Below, one piece after another: positions 33,319-41,244 of a stretch of DNA of 64,000 nucleotides. The stretch is from Lysinibacillus_B sp042920265. Its GTDB lineage: Bacteria; Bacillota; Bacilli; Bacillales_A; Planococcaceae. The translations under genes were made by a program, and so were the position numbers. The notes under the pieces are model-generated. The model was not told the origin of the DNA, ran no database searches, and saw only the letters and a list, made by a program, of their open reading frames with translations. Position 1 is the stretch's first letter. Each line of letters begins with the position of its first letter. The stretch covers positions 124,001 to 188,000 of the forward strand of contig NZ_JBDQZI010000007.1 in NCBI RefSeq assembly GCF_042920265.1. The letters run 5' to 3'.

Positions 33319-34809
33319 ATGTATGATGGGCAACAATGGATTTTAAAGCGTGCACAACTAACCCCTGATAAAAAGGCGCTAATTGAAATCGAAACAAAGC
33401 GGTACTGGACATATCGTCAGCTCACAAAGGAAATTGAGAAGTGGCAACGTATTTTATGTGCACATAACATTCAAATTGGTGATCGCGTATGTATGATGAG
33501 TGAAAATAATATAGATACATTTGCGGTGTTATTTGCATGTGGGTTACAAGGGGCTATTTTTGTACCGATTAATTGGCGCTTAAGTGAGCAGGAAATAGTA
33601 TATGTTGTGACGGATTGTAAACCACAGCTTTGTATATATGAGCATACATTTGCGTCTATTGTAGAAAATCTTCCAGTACCGCATAAATGGTCGCTTTCTG
33701 AGCAATTAGGGGATAGAACCGTACAGCTATCTAGCTTTTCATCATGGCAACCAACAAAACCATGGCTCATTATTTATACAGGTGGAACGACAGGACATCC
33801 GAAAGGAGTGGTATTGTCATTTGAGTCAGTTAATTGGAATGCAATTAATACGATTGTGAGCTGGAATTTAACTAACGAAGATTGCACGATTAATTATATG
33901 CCCCTTTTCCATACGGGGGGAATTAATGCGTTAGCAGTGCCGTTATTAATGGCAGGTGGGACGGTCGTTGTTGGGAAAAAATTTAATGCAGAAATTGCCG
34001 CACGAGCGTTAAATGAATATCATTCGACCATTTCATTATTTGTCCCAACAATGTATCAAGAGCTCGTGCAAACGGAGTATTTTCAACAGGCGCATTTTCC
34101 AACCGTGAAAGTATTTTTATCTGGCGGGGCACCGTGTCCACAAACCATTTACGAAACTTTTCATCAAAAAGGACTGCTGTTTAAGGAAGGCTATGGTTTA
34201 ACCGAAGCGGGGCCGAATAATTTTTATATTGATCCGATACAAGCGGTGAAAAAGCGCGGGGCTGTCGGAAAAAGTATGCAATTTAATCAAATCCGTATCG
34301 TAAAAGCAGATGGTTCGTTATGCGCTATTGGTGAGGTTGGCGAATTGCAACTAAGAGGAAAGCATTTATTCAAGGAATATTGGGAAAATGAGCAGGCAAC
34401 GAAAGCGGCATTTAGTGATGGTTGGTTTAAAACAGGGGATTTAGCAAAGATGGATGAGCAACAAGATGTCTATATTGTTGGCCGAAAAAAAGAAATGATT
34501 ATTTCAGGTGGAGAAAATATTTATCCACAAGAAGTGGAACAATGCATTATTCAACACCCAAATGTGAAAGAAGTAGCAGTGATCGGCATACCAGATGAAT
34601 ACTGGGGTGAAATTGTCGCCGCTTGTATTGTTTGCAAGCAGGAAGTGAGTGATTTCGAAGCGGAAATTCGTATAAGCTGCACGAAACAGTTAGGAAAATA
34701 TAAAATCCCGAAGAAAATCTTTCTATTGAATGAACTACCAAGAACAACAGTTGGAAAGATTGATAAAATAAAGCTAAAGCAAGCTGTTATTTTAAATGGA
34801 TGTATGTAG
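33319..34809 (+). CDS. Acyl-CoA ligase (AMP-forming, ANL superfamily)
   Basis: A 496-residue adenylate-forming enzyme. The phosphate loop is YTGGTTGHPKGVVLS (about 150-165). Further core motifs are SGGAPCP, EGYGLTEAGPNNF (A5, about 290) and GWFKTGDLAKMD (A7, about 370). The hinge is GRKKEMIISGGENIYP (A8, about 388-403), and the catalytic lysine lies in PRTTVGKIDKIKL (A10). Such enzymes convert a carboxylic acid, ATP and CoA to acyl-CoA. As the last gene after an importer it most likely activates the imported acid. TTG at 33316 is an alternative start. Chain length preference is unknown. Confidence 0.9.
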   Translation: MYDGQQWILKRAQLTPDKKALIEIETKRYWTYRQLTKEIEKWQRILCAHNIQIGDRVCMMSENNIDTFAVLFACGLQGAIFVPINWRLSEQEIVYVVTDCKPQLCIYEHTFASIVENLPVPHKWSLSEQLGDRTVQLSSFSSWQPTKPWLIIYTGGTTGHPKGVVLSFESVNWNAINTIVSWNLTNEDCTINYMPLFHTGGINALAVPLLMAGGTVVVGKKFNAEIAARALNEYHSTISLFVPTMYQELVQTEYFQQAHFPTVKVFLSGGAPCPQTIYETFHQKGLLFKEGYGLTEAGPNNFYIDPIQAVKKRGAVGKSMQFNQIRIVKADGSLCAIGEVGELQLRGKHLFKEYWENEQATKAAFSDGWFKTGDLAKMDEQQDVYIVGRKKEMIISGGENIYPQEVEQCIIQHPNVKEVAVIGIPDEYWGEIVAACIVCKQEVSDFEAEIRISCTKQLGKYKIPKKIFLLNELPRTTVGKIDKIKLKQAVILNGCM

Positions 34810-34913
34810 CGGTGTTCGGTCGTGCAAAGTAACTAAGAAAGGGGGCGTCTGAAAAGAAATTTTGAGAAGACAACTTTCCAATCACTATAAGAGTAATATT
34901 TTTATTAAGAAGT

Positions 34914-34953
34914 GAGGGGTGTACCGAAGATTTTTACTTTCTGTACACCTCCT
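34914..34953 (+). terminator. Hairpin at the end of the transporter operon
   Basis: GGGGTGTAC pairs with GTACACCTC around an 18-base loop, followed by CTTTG. The T-run is modest, and it may serve the converging gene from 36106 as well. Confidence 0.45.
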
Positions 34954-34996
34954 TTGTAATGTTAAAAGTAGTTTATTTTTAGTATGCCCTTTTTCT

Positions 34997-36106
34997 CTAA
35001 AAGCGGCTTAACTTAAATAGCTCATTTGATAATTTTGACTTGCCATCGATCACCATCTGTGCGAGCATTTCCCCGATTGCACTACTAAATTTAAAACCAT
35101 GGCCAGAGAATCCTGATGCAACAATTATGTTTTTATGTTCAGGTAAATAGTCAATGATAAAGTGCTCATCGGGTGTCATTGTATACTTACATACTTTTCC
35201 TTCTTTTAACGCGCCAACTTGTGGCATATAAGATTGAATGAACTGCTGTAAATCCAATGCATCGCCTTCATCAAAAGGTCGTAGCTCGTCGTTCGGGTGA
35301 ATCGTTTCACCGCCGTCATGCCGCCCAATTTTATAACCAGCTCTATCGATGCTAGGGAAACCGTAGTAACACGCATCTTTCAGTTCCACCGCAAACGCAG
35401 GGAAGTTTTCTTGTCCGTAAAGCCCTTCTTCTGCTTCAAACCAAGCGAATGTTTTACGAATTGGATTGAGGGATAAACGGAATGGTTTCAACAATTCACT
35501 GGTCCAAGCTCCTGCACAAACAATGCAAGTGTCTGCTTCATACGTAGCAACAGCTGTTTTTACTACAACCACGTCACCACATCTAATGTTTTGTACAGGT
35601 TCATTTACATGAAGTGTAGCCCCTGCTTCTATTGCTAATGCTTTGTAGGCAGCTACACAATCTTCTACGCGCAGGACACCTGAAGTTGGCTCAAATGCAG
35701 CAATCATATGATCATCTACCTTGATACCAGGCCAACGTTTGGTGATCTCTTCAGCGTTTAATACTTCAAGAGGTAAGTCAAATGCCCGAGCACTTTCAAT
35801 AACAGTTTGGACAAACGCATTATCCTTGTTACCGATGTTTATCACACCTGTTTTTAACAATAACGGTTTCTCTACTTCGTGCTCAAGTTCTTCCCACAGT
35901 TCTGCAGCCCGTAAAGCAAGTGGTACGTATTCTATCCCTTCTCCGTAAGCATAGCGAATAATGCGCGTTTCGCCATGGTGGCTGCCATTTGTATGAGGAG
36001 GGTCAAATGCATCAATCATACATACTTTTTTGCCAGCTTTCGCTAAAAAATAAGCAGCAGCCATCCCCATGGACCCAGCACCAATAATAATCGAATCAAA
36101 TTTCAT
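34997..36106 (-). CDS. Monomeric sarcosine oxidase / N-methyl amino acid oxidase-like flavoenzyme
   Basis: A 369-residue FAD enzyme of the DAO/MSOX family. The dinucleotide motif is IIIGAGSMGMAAAYFLAKAG (about 6-25) and the family motif GSHHGETRIIRYAYGEG lies near 42-58. The cysteine that carries covalent flavin in monomeric sarcosine oxidase is present (KVCKYTMTPDEHF, about 307). The C-terminal block is GFSGHGFKFSSAIGEML. It likely oxidises sarcosine, N-methyltryptophan or another N-methyl amino acid, releasing formaldehyde and peroxide. It stands alone, converging on the transporter operon, and shows no operon link to it. Confidence 0.85.
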   Translation of the reverse strand: MKFDSIIIGAGSMGMAAAYFLAKAGKKVCMIDAFDPPHTNGSHHGETRIIRYAYGEGIEYVPLALRAAELWEELEHEVEKPLLLKTGVINIGNKDNAFVQTVIESARAFDLPLEVLNAEEITKRWPGIKVDDHMIAAFEPTSGVLRVEDCVAAYKALAIEAGATLHVNEPVQNIRCGDVVVVKTAVATYEADTCIVCAGAWTSELLKPFRLSLNPIRKTFAWFEAEEGLYGQENFPAFAVELKDACYYGFPSIDRAGYKIGRHDGGETIHPNDELRPFDEGDALDLQQFIQSYMPQVGALKEGKVCKYTMTPDEHFIIDYLPEHKNIIVASGFSGHGFKFSSAIGEMLAQMVIDGKSKLSNELFKLSRF

Positions 36107-36282
36107 ATCGTCACAACTTTCTTTTTATTCTGTATTATAGCGAAATTCATTTTACTAAAGGAAGGATAGTAAGATTTATAGTAAAAAATTGCTTTTTGTA
36201 GAAAAAGAGGAGAATGAGAGAAAACATATGTTACATACTATCTACAAAAGGACAGACACTAATAGAAAAAGGAGCGATATGT

Positions 36283-36528
36283 ATGGCAATGTGCCCTTTA
36301 TGTAATGCATTGAAAACAGTAGAAATGACTTGTCCAACATGTAAGGCTAGATTAGAGGATTCAGGAAAGGTATCTGATTTTTTAGACCCCTATGGTCATT
36401 ATAACGATGAAGAGACTGTAAAAATGGGGGATGGCTACCCTAATACGGCGAAAGATCAAATTTGTCCGCATTTAATGGTTTGTCAAGAATGTGGATATGA
36501 TGAGGTCAAATTTATACAGGAGACATAG
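36283..36528 (+). CDS. Small zinc-ribbon-like protein
   Basis: An 81-residue soluble protein with three cysteine groups: CPLC (about 4-7), CPTC (about 17-20) and C-x5-C-x2-C (ICPHLMVCQECGY, about 62-70). They probably bind one or two zinc ions. The ORF is open to 36214, but ATG 36283 follows AAAGGAG at proper spacing and begins right before the first CxxC. I do not recognise a named family. It is divergent from the sarcosine-oxidase-like gene and may be monocistronic. Confidence 0.7.
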   Translation: MAMCPLCNALKTVEMTCPTCKARLEDSGKVSDFLDPYGHYNDEETVKMGDGYPNTAKDQICPHLMVCQECGYDEVKFIQET

Positions 36529-36551
36529 GCGCTTCGTATTTTGGGAAGGAA

Positions 36552-36582
36552 TGGCATACCTCCATAGACTGAAGGTATACCA
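36552..36582. terminator. Hairpin between converging genes
   Basis: GGCATACCT (36553-36561) can pair with AGGTATACC (about 36573-36581) with one G-T pair. It lies between the stop codons of the zinc-ribbon gene and the GGDEF-EAL gene. No clear T-run. Confidence 0.35.
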
Positions 36583-36589
36583 TAACACT

Positions 36590-39067
36590 TTAAGTAGTTC
36601 TTTGGGCTATTAGCTCATGGTGAATTTCGTGTGTTGGCATCGGTTTATAGTATAAATAACCTTGGGCAACAGGGCAATTTAATTGATTTAAAATAGTTGC
36701 TTGCTCAGTTGTCTCAACACCTTCAGCTACAACATCAAGCCCTAAGCTTTGAGCCATTGTAATAATGGATTTGACGATCGCGTAATCATTTTCTTCTGTA
36801 ATATCTTGCACAAATGCGCGATCAATTTTCAGTTGTTGGATGGGTAAGCGTTTTAAATAATTTAGTGAAGAATACCCCATACCGAAATCATCAATTGAAA
36901 TATAAATAGCATGACGTTGCAATGCTTGTAGCTTTTTAATTACTTCTTCAGGGTTGTTCATCGCGATACTTTCCGTAATTTCAAGCTCTAAATAACGACC
37001 TTGTAAGCCAGTTTCCTCTAAAATGGACAACACTTTCTCAATAAAATCAGGCTGCTGAAATTGTTTTAGTGAAATATTAACAGCTATTCGAATATTGTCA
37101 ACGCCGTCATTCAACCACTGTTTTCTCGCGTTACAAGCATGTCGTAAAATCCATTCGCCTAGTTTAATAATTAGCCCGGATTCTTCAGCTATCGGAATAA
37201 ACTTAGCTGGTGAGATAAATCCTTTTGTCGGATGTATCCAACGCACAAGTGCTTCAACCCCAATAATTTTCCCTGATGTAATACATACTTGGGGTTGATA
37301 GTGTAGCTCAAATTGATAATTGTTAATCGCTTCATTTAATAGATTGGAGATTTCAAATGTTTCAGCTACTTCATCTTTCATGGAATCATTATAAATCGTA
37401 TATTGATTTTTACCATTTTCCTTTGATTTGTACATAGCCATATCAGCGTTTTTAATTAATACATCAAGCGTTAATCCGTGGGCAGGATACAGGCTAATAC
37501 CGATGCTTAATGTTGTAAAGAATGACATATCATGTACGACAATAGGGGTGTTTACAGTATGTAAAATACGATGTGTTCGTGAAATGACTTCCTCTACATT
37601 TTTAAAATTTTGCATAACAACAATGAATTCATCGCCACCAAATCGGTATATGGCATCGTCTTTTTCTAAGCAGTGTGCAATTTTTTGTGATAAAACGACT
37701 AACAATTCATCCCCAATACGATGTCCGAGTGTATCATTGATTGATTTAAAATGATCTAAATCTATAAAAAGTATAGCTAAGTTGTTGGAGGATTGAAGTA
37801 AGCGATTTATTTCTTGCGTTAAAGATGCTCGGTTAGGCAATTGAGTGAGTGTATCAAAATACGCTAATTGATTTATATGTTGTTCATGTTGCATTTGAAG
37901 CGAGATATCGCGTGTAACACCTCTATAACCGATTAGTTGGTTGTTCATATCAAATATGGGTAACGTATTTGTACTTAAATAGACGACTTCACCCGATTTT
38001 TTCTGCTTTTTATATACAATATTTCGGAAAGTGGTCAGATTTTTAGACTGCTTAGTATATACCTCTTCACCTGTGTAGACTGGCCTTGCATTGCTTTCAA
38101 ACTGTTTGATAAATGTTTCTCTTACATGATTTTTGTCATTATTCGTCATATAGTCGAATTTCAATGTTCCAAGTAACTCATTAGGAGAGTAACCTAAAAT
38201 AGAACTCGCTCGTTCTGAGACATATGTATAATGTCCATCTAAATCTGTTTCCCAAACATACTCGTCAAAGGCGGTTACGACATCGCGAAAACGTTTTTCA
38301 CTCTCAATGAGTGCAAGCCGACTATTTGACACTGCTTCGTACACTTCAATTAATTCTGGTGAGAAAGCAGATAAGTCAATATTTTCTTGCTCACTTATAA
38401 TTTGATCCTTAAATAACTTTAAATTGTTAAAGTATTGATTCGTAATGATGCGAGAGCCAATTAATCCAATAGCAATCATACTAAACAATAGTAATGACAT
38501 TTTAACTAAAGCATCTTTGAACAACGTAAATAGATCCTCTACTAATACATTGGTCCATATATGACCAATAATTTCACCATCCCGAATGATGGGGTGAATA
38601 TTAGCAACTACATAGCTCTTGCGTGTTGGCGAATAGTTATAAAGCTTTAACGGTAGACCTGTTGTATACACTTCGCTAGCCTCAGATGTTTTGCTCATAT
38701 CCGTTAAACCAACTTCATCAAAATTGGGTCCAAATGCCACAACTGAGTTTAACTCTTTCGAATAATAACCTGCGCCAAAATTTGCGTAGGAATCGGTGAT
38801 ATTATTGATATAAGGCTGCAGTTTTTCGTTTAAACTAGCGACTTTTTCTGCATCTGTCATGTTAGGGTGTTCCAGTAAATCATTATAAGTACCTGTCAGA
38901 CTATTATCTAATAATGTACTAATCGAAGTCACTTCGTTGTATTTGTCATCTAATAATTTATTCCAATTTAAGTAAAGGTCTATACTAAATGTAGCAATAA
39001 CAGTAAACATGACAAGAGCAGTTGTTAGTATAGAAATTCTTCGCTTAATAGACATTGTTTTATTCAC
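36590..39067 (-). CDS. Membrane sensor with PAS, GGDEF and EAL domains
   Basis: An 825-residue membrane protein. Membrane segments near 9-30 and 192-215 flank an extracytoplasmic sensor region (about 31-190, Cache-like). Then come PAS (about 262-395, ending GYRGVTRDIS), GGDEF (about 400-560, YRFGGDEFIVVM intact) and EAL (about 575-820). The EAL domain has VEALVRW, ELEITESIAM, DDFGMGYSSL (Met where Thr is usual) and VAEGVE. Both c-di-GMP synthesis and breakdown sites look usable. It is a second dual-domain c-di-GMP protein in the window, the first being at 16654. Its signal is unknown. Confidence 0.92.
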   Translation of the reverse strand: MNKTMSIKRRISILTTALVMFTVIATFSIDLYLNWNKLLDDKYNEVTSISTLLDNSLTGTYNDLLEHPNMTDAEKVASLNEKLQPYINNITDSYANFGAGYYSKELNSVVAFGPNFDEVGLTDMSKTSEASEVYTTGLPLKLYNYSPTRKSYVVANIHPIIRDGEIIGHIWTNVLVEDLFTLFKDALVKMSLLLFSMIAIGLIGSRIITNQYFNNLKLFKDQIISEQENIDLSAFSPELIEVYEAVSNSRLALIESEKRFRDVVTAFDEYVWETDLDGHYTYVSERASSILGYSPNELLGTLKFDYMTNNDKNHVRETFIKQFESNARPVYTGEEVYTKQSKNLTTFRNIVYKKQKKSGEVVYLSTNTLPIFDMNNQLIGYRGVTRDISLQMQHEQHINQLAYFDTLTQLPNRASLTQEINRLLQSSNNLAILFIDLDHFKSINDTLGHRIGDELLVVLSQKIAHCLEKDDAIYRFGGDEFIVVMQNFKNVEEVISRTHRILHTVNTPIVVHDMSFFTTLSIGISLYPAHGLTLDVLIKNADMAMYKSKENGKNQYTIYNDSMKDEVAETFEISNLLNEAINNYQFELHYQPQVCITSGKIIGVEALVRWIHPTKGFISPAKFIPIAEESGLIIKLGEWILRHACNARKQWLNDGVDNIRIAVNISLKQFQQPDFIEKVLSILEETGLQGRYLELEITESIAMNNPEEVIKKLQALQRHAIYISIDDFGMGYSSLNYLKRLPIQQLKIDRAFVQDITEENDYAIVKSIITMAQSLGLDVVAEGVETTEQATILNQLNCPVAQGYLYYKPMPTHEIHHELIAQRTT

Positions 39068-39293
39068 TTCTCTTCTCTCGAAATAGGATAAATAGACTGT
39101 TTTCTAATATATGTATATGTTAGTATAATGTCCCTATAATAAAATACATAAAAAAACATAAATAGTACAAAGAAATAGTTAAACAAATGAGATACTGTAA
39201 TAAATTAAGTGGAATTATGAATATTTAATAGGGAAATCAATAATGGTTCAATATCAAAATATGTTCTTGATTAAAAAATGTAGGATTCTAAAA

Positions 39294-39422
39294 GCACATG
39301 GAGTGAAGGGCGGCGACTCCAGCGGGAAAAGCGAGATAGTCGAGACCCCGCAGGAGCGAAGAATGAGCGACGAGGAGGCTCGACCTCGCCCGCGGAAAGC
39401 GTCCGCCCGTAACGGAATGTGC
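39294..39422 (+). repeat. Right (R) structured module, solo copy R3
   Basis: In the 470-base gap between the GGDEF-EAL and M32 genes. The outer stem is GCACAT/ATGTGC, the next GGGCGG/CCGCCC. The inner stem is GCGAG plus GTCGAG (39331-39344) with CTCGAC plus CTCGC (39379-39389). It lacks the L and middle modules and the outer inverted ends seen at 6389 and 25027. An ORF across it (39243-39461) is not a gene. Confidence 0.78.
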
Positions 39423-39541
39423 GGTCAAGTACACGTTTTGGTGAAGAGCCTTAATAATTGAGTAGAAATTATTTTGTTTAAAGTATGTAAAGTGGCTTTA
39501 TTTCGGAAGTCGAATTATAATATTGGAAAGGAGAGTGTATT

Positions 39542-41035
39542 ATGTCAGTGAAACAATCATTTATGAACTATGTGAAAAAAATGCAAAATTATAGTGAGGC
39601 GTTATCGGTTATTTATTGGGATATGCGTACTGGGGCACCTAAAAAAGGGTTGCCACAACGTGCTGAAGTAGTCGGCACATTATCAGCTGAATTATTCGCG
39701 CTTCAAAGTTCTGACGAATTAGGTCAGCTGCTGGAGGAAATTGCGAAGGAAGAGCTAGATTTTGTGACAAAGCGTCTATATGAAGAAGTGAAAAAATCAT
39801 ACGATGAATCAAAAAAAATTCCCGCAGATGAATACAAAGAATATGTTATCCTACAATCAAAAGCTGAAGTAGTATGGGAAGAGGCGAAAGAAAAATCGGA
39901 TTTCTCTTTATTCTTACCGTACTTAAAACAAATTGTTGAATACCAAAAGAAATTTGTACACTATTGGGGGATTAAAAATGGCTCAGTGTATAACACTTTG
40001 CTAGATAAATATGAACCAGAAATGACAACGGACATTTTAGATCGTGTCTTTGGAGAACTTCGTGACACCATCGTACCACTTGTGAAAGCAATTAAGGAAT
40101 CGCCAAATAAACCAGATACATCGATGCTGTTTAAGCATTTTCCAAAAGAAGGACAACGCGCGGCTTCACTGGAGCTTTTAACGCAACTTGGCTACGATTT
40201 TGAAGCAGGTAGACTCGATGAAACCGTACATCCGTTTATGATTGGACTAAATAGTGGAGATATTCGTGTCACAACAAAATACGATGAAAATAATTTTCGT
40301 TCAGCTATATTTGGCACAATTCATGAATGTGGTCATGCCATCTATGAACAAAATATTAATCCTGAGCTTAATGGACTACCATTATCAACCGGTACGTCAA
40401 TGGGCATTCATGAATCACAGTCATTGTTTTATGAAAACTTCATTGGTCGTAACGAACAATTTTGGAAGCATAACTTCAAGCTATTACAAAAACATTCACC
40501 AGAGCAGTTTGGCGATGTAGCGGTAGAGAATTTCTTAAAAGCGATTAACTTTGTAGAGCCTTCATTTATTCGAATCGAAGCAGATGAGTTAACATATCCG
40601 CTACATATTATGATTCGTTATGAAATTGAACGTGAATTGTTTGATGGAAACTTGCAAGTGGAGGACTTACCACAAGTATGGGATGATAAGTACGAACAAT
40701 ATTTAGGCATTCGTCCGAAAAACGATGCGGAAGGTGTACTGCAAGATATGCACTGGAGTGGTGGGAGCTTTGGTTACTTCCCGTCATATGCATTAGGCTA
40801 TATGTATGCAGCACAGTGGAAGGCCGCGATGGATCAAGCTATTCCAAACTTTGATGAGTTATGTGGCAAAGGGGACCTTCAGCCAATCCGTGAATGGTTA
40901 ACAGAAAAAGTACATCAATACGGAGCATTGAAAAAGCCGTTTGAATTATTACAAGAGGCAACAGGGGAAGGTCTTAACGCTTCCTATTTAGCGAACTATT
41001 TAAAAGAAAAGTATACGGCATTATATAAATTATAA
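39542..41035 (+). CDS. ypwA: M32-family metallocarboxypeptidase (YpwA-like)
   Basis: A 497-residue zinc carboxypeptidase of the Taq/Pfu M32 family. The zinc motif HExxH is HECGHAIYEQ (about 261-270), and the downstream glutamate is in IHESQSLFYEN (about 290). Other family blocks are the N-terminal YWDMRTGAPKKGLPQRAEV and the C-terminal GSFGYFPSYALGYMYAAQ. Length matches Bacillus YpwA (about 501). It removes C-terminal residues with broad specificity; the cellular role is unclear. AAAGGAGAG precedes the ATG and a strong terminator follows directly, so it is monocistronic. Confidence 0.93.
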   Translation: MSVKQSFMNYVKKMQNYSEALSVIYWDMRTGAPKKGLPQRAEVVGTLSAELFALQSSDELGQLLEEIAKEELDFVTKRLYEEVKKSYDESKKIPADEYKEYVILQSKAEVVWEEAKEKSDFSLFLPYLKQIVEYQKKFVHYWGIKNGSVYNTLLDKYEPEMTTDILDRVFGELRDTIVPLVKAIKESPNKPDTSMLFKHFPKEGQRAASLELLTQLGYDFEAGRLDETVHPFMIGLNSGDIRVTTKYDENNFRSAIFGTIHECGHAIYEQNINPELNGLPLSTGTSMGIHESQSLFYENFIGRNEQFWKHNFKLLQKHSPEQFGDVAVENFLKAINFVEPSFIRIEADELTYPLHIMIRYEIERELFDGNLQVEDLPQVWDDKYEQYLGIRPKNDAEGVLQDMHWSGGSFGYFPSYALGYMYAAQWKAAMDQAIPNFDELCGKGDLQPIREWLTEKVHQYGALKKPFELLQEATGEGLNASYLANYLKEKYTALYKL

Positions 41036-41039
41036 AAAA

Positions 41040-41080
41040 TCTCCCCCAACTTCAACTCAACTGAAGAAGGGGGAGGTTTT
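41040..41080 (+). terminator. Terminator of ypwA
   Basis: CTCCCCCAACTTCA pairs with TGAAGAAGGGGGAG (one internal mismatch region), followed by TTTTAGTT. Confidence 0.82.
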
Positions 41081-41120
41081 AGTTAAAGATAAGAAAGTAT
41101 AAACTTTTTCTAGTTTAAAG

Positions 41121-41236
41121 AGTGTCTAGGGCAAGCGCCCAGCCCCTCGTGACGTTTCGAAAGTCTCTTCGTGTGTAAGCACACTGTAAGCCCTATCTCC
41201 AACGCATGTTGGGGCTAGAGTGTGGGCTGCTTGTGC
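41121..41236. repeat. Structured intergenic element, different from the L/R family
   Basis: A GC-richer island between converging genes. GCAAGC...CCAGCCC at the left can pair with GGGCTGCTTGTGC at the right. An inner hairpin is GTGTG-taag-CACAC (about 41177-41190), and CTAGGGC/GCCCTA blocks recur. No second copy was found in this window. It may double as the terminator of the oxidase operon. Confidence 0.45.
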
Positions 41237-41244
41237 TTTTCTTA

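Noticed and set aside
30647..34809. Assignment of the four enzyme genes as oleABDC (olefin or beta-lactone synthesis)
   Set aside because: Gene-type order is suggestive, but the SDR is a 246-residue FabG-like enzyme rather than an extended SDR, the ligase has standard acyl-CoA ligase motifs, and an importer belongs to the operon.
39243..39461. 72-codon ORF containing module R3
   Set aside because: Coding potential comes from the GC-rich repeat; no ribosome site, frame not kept in R1 or R2.
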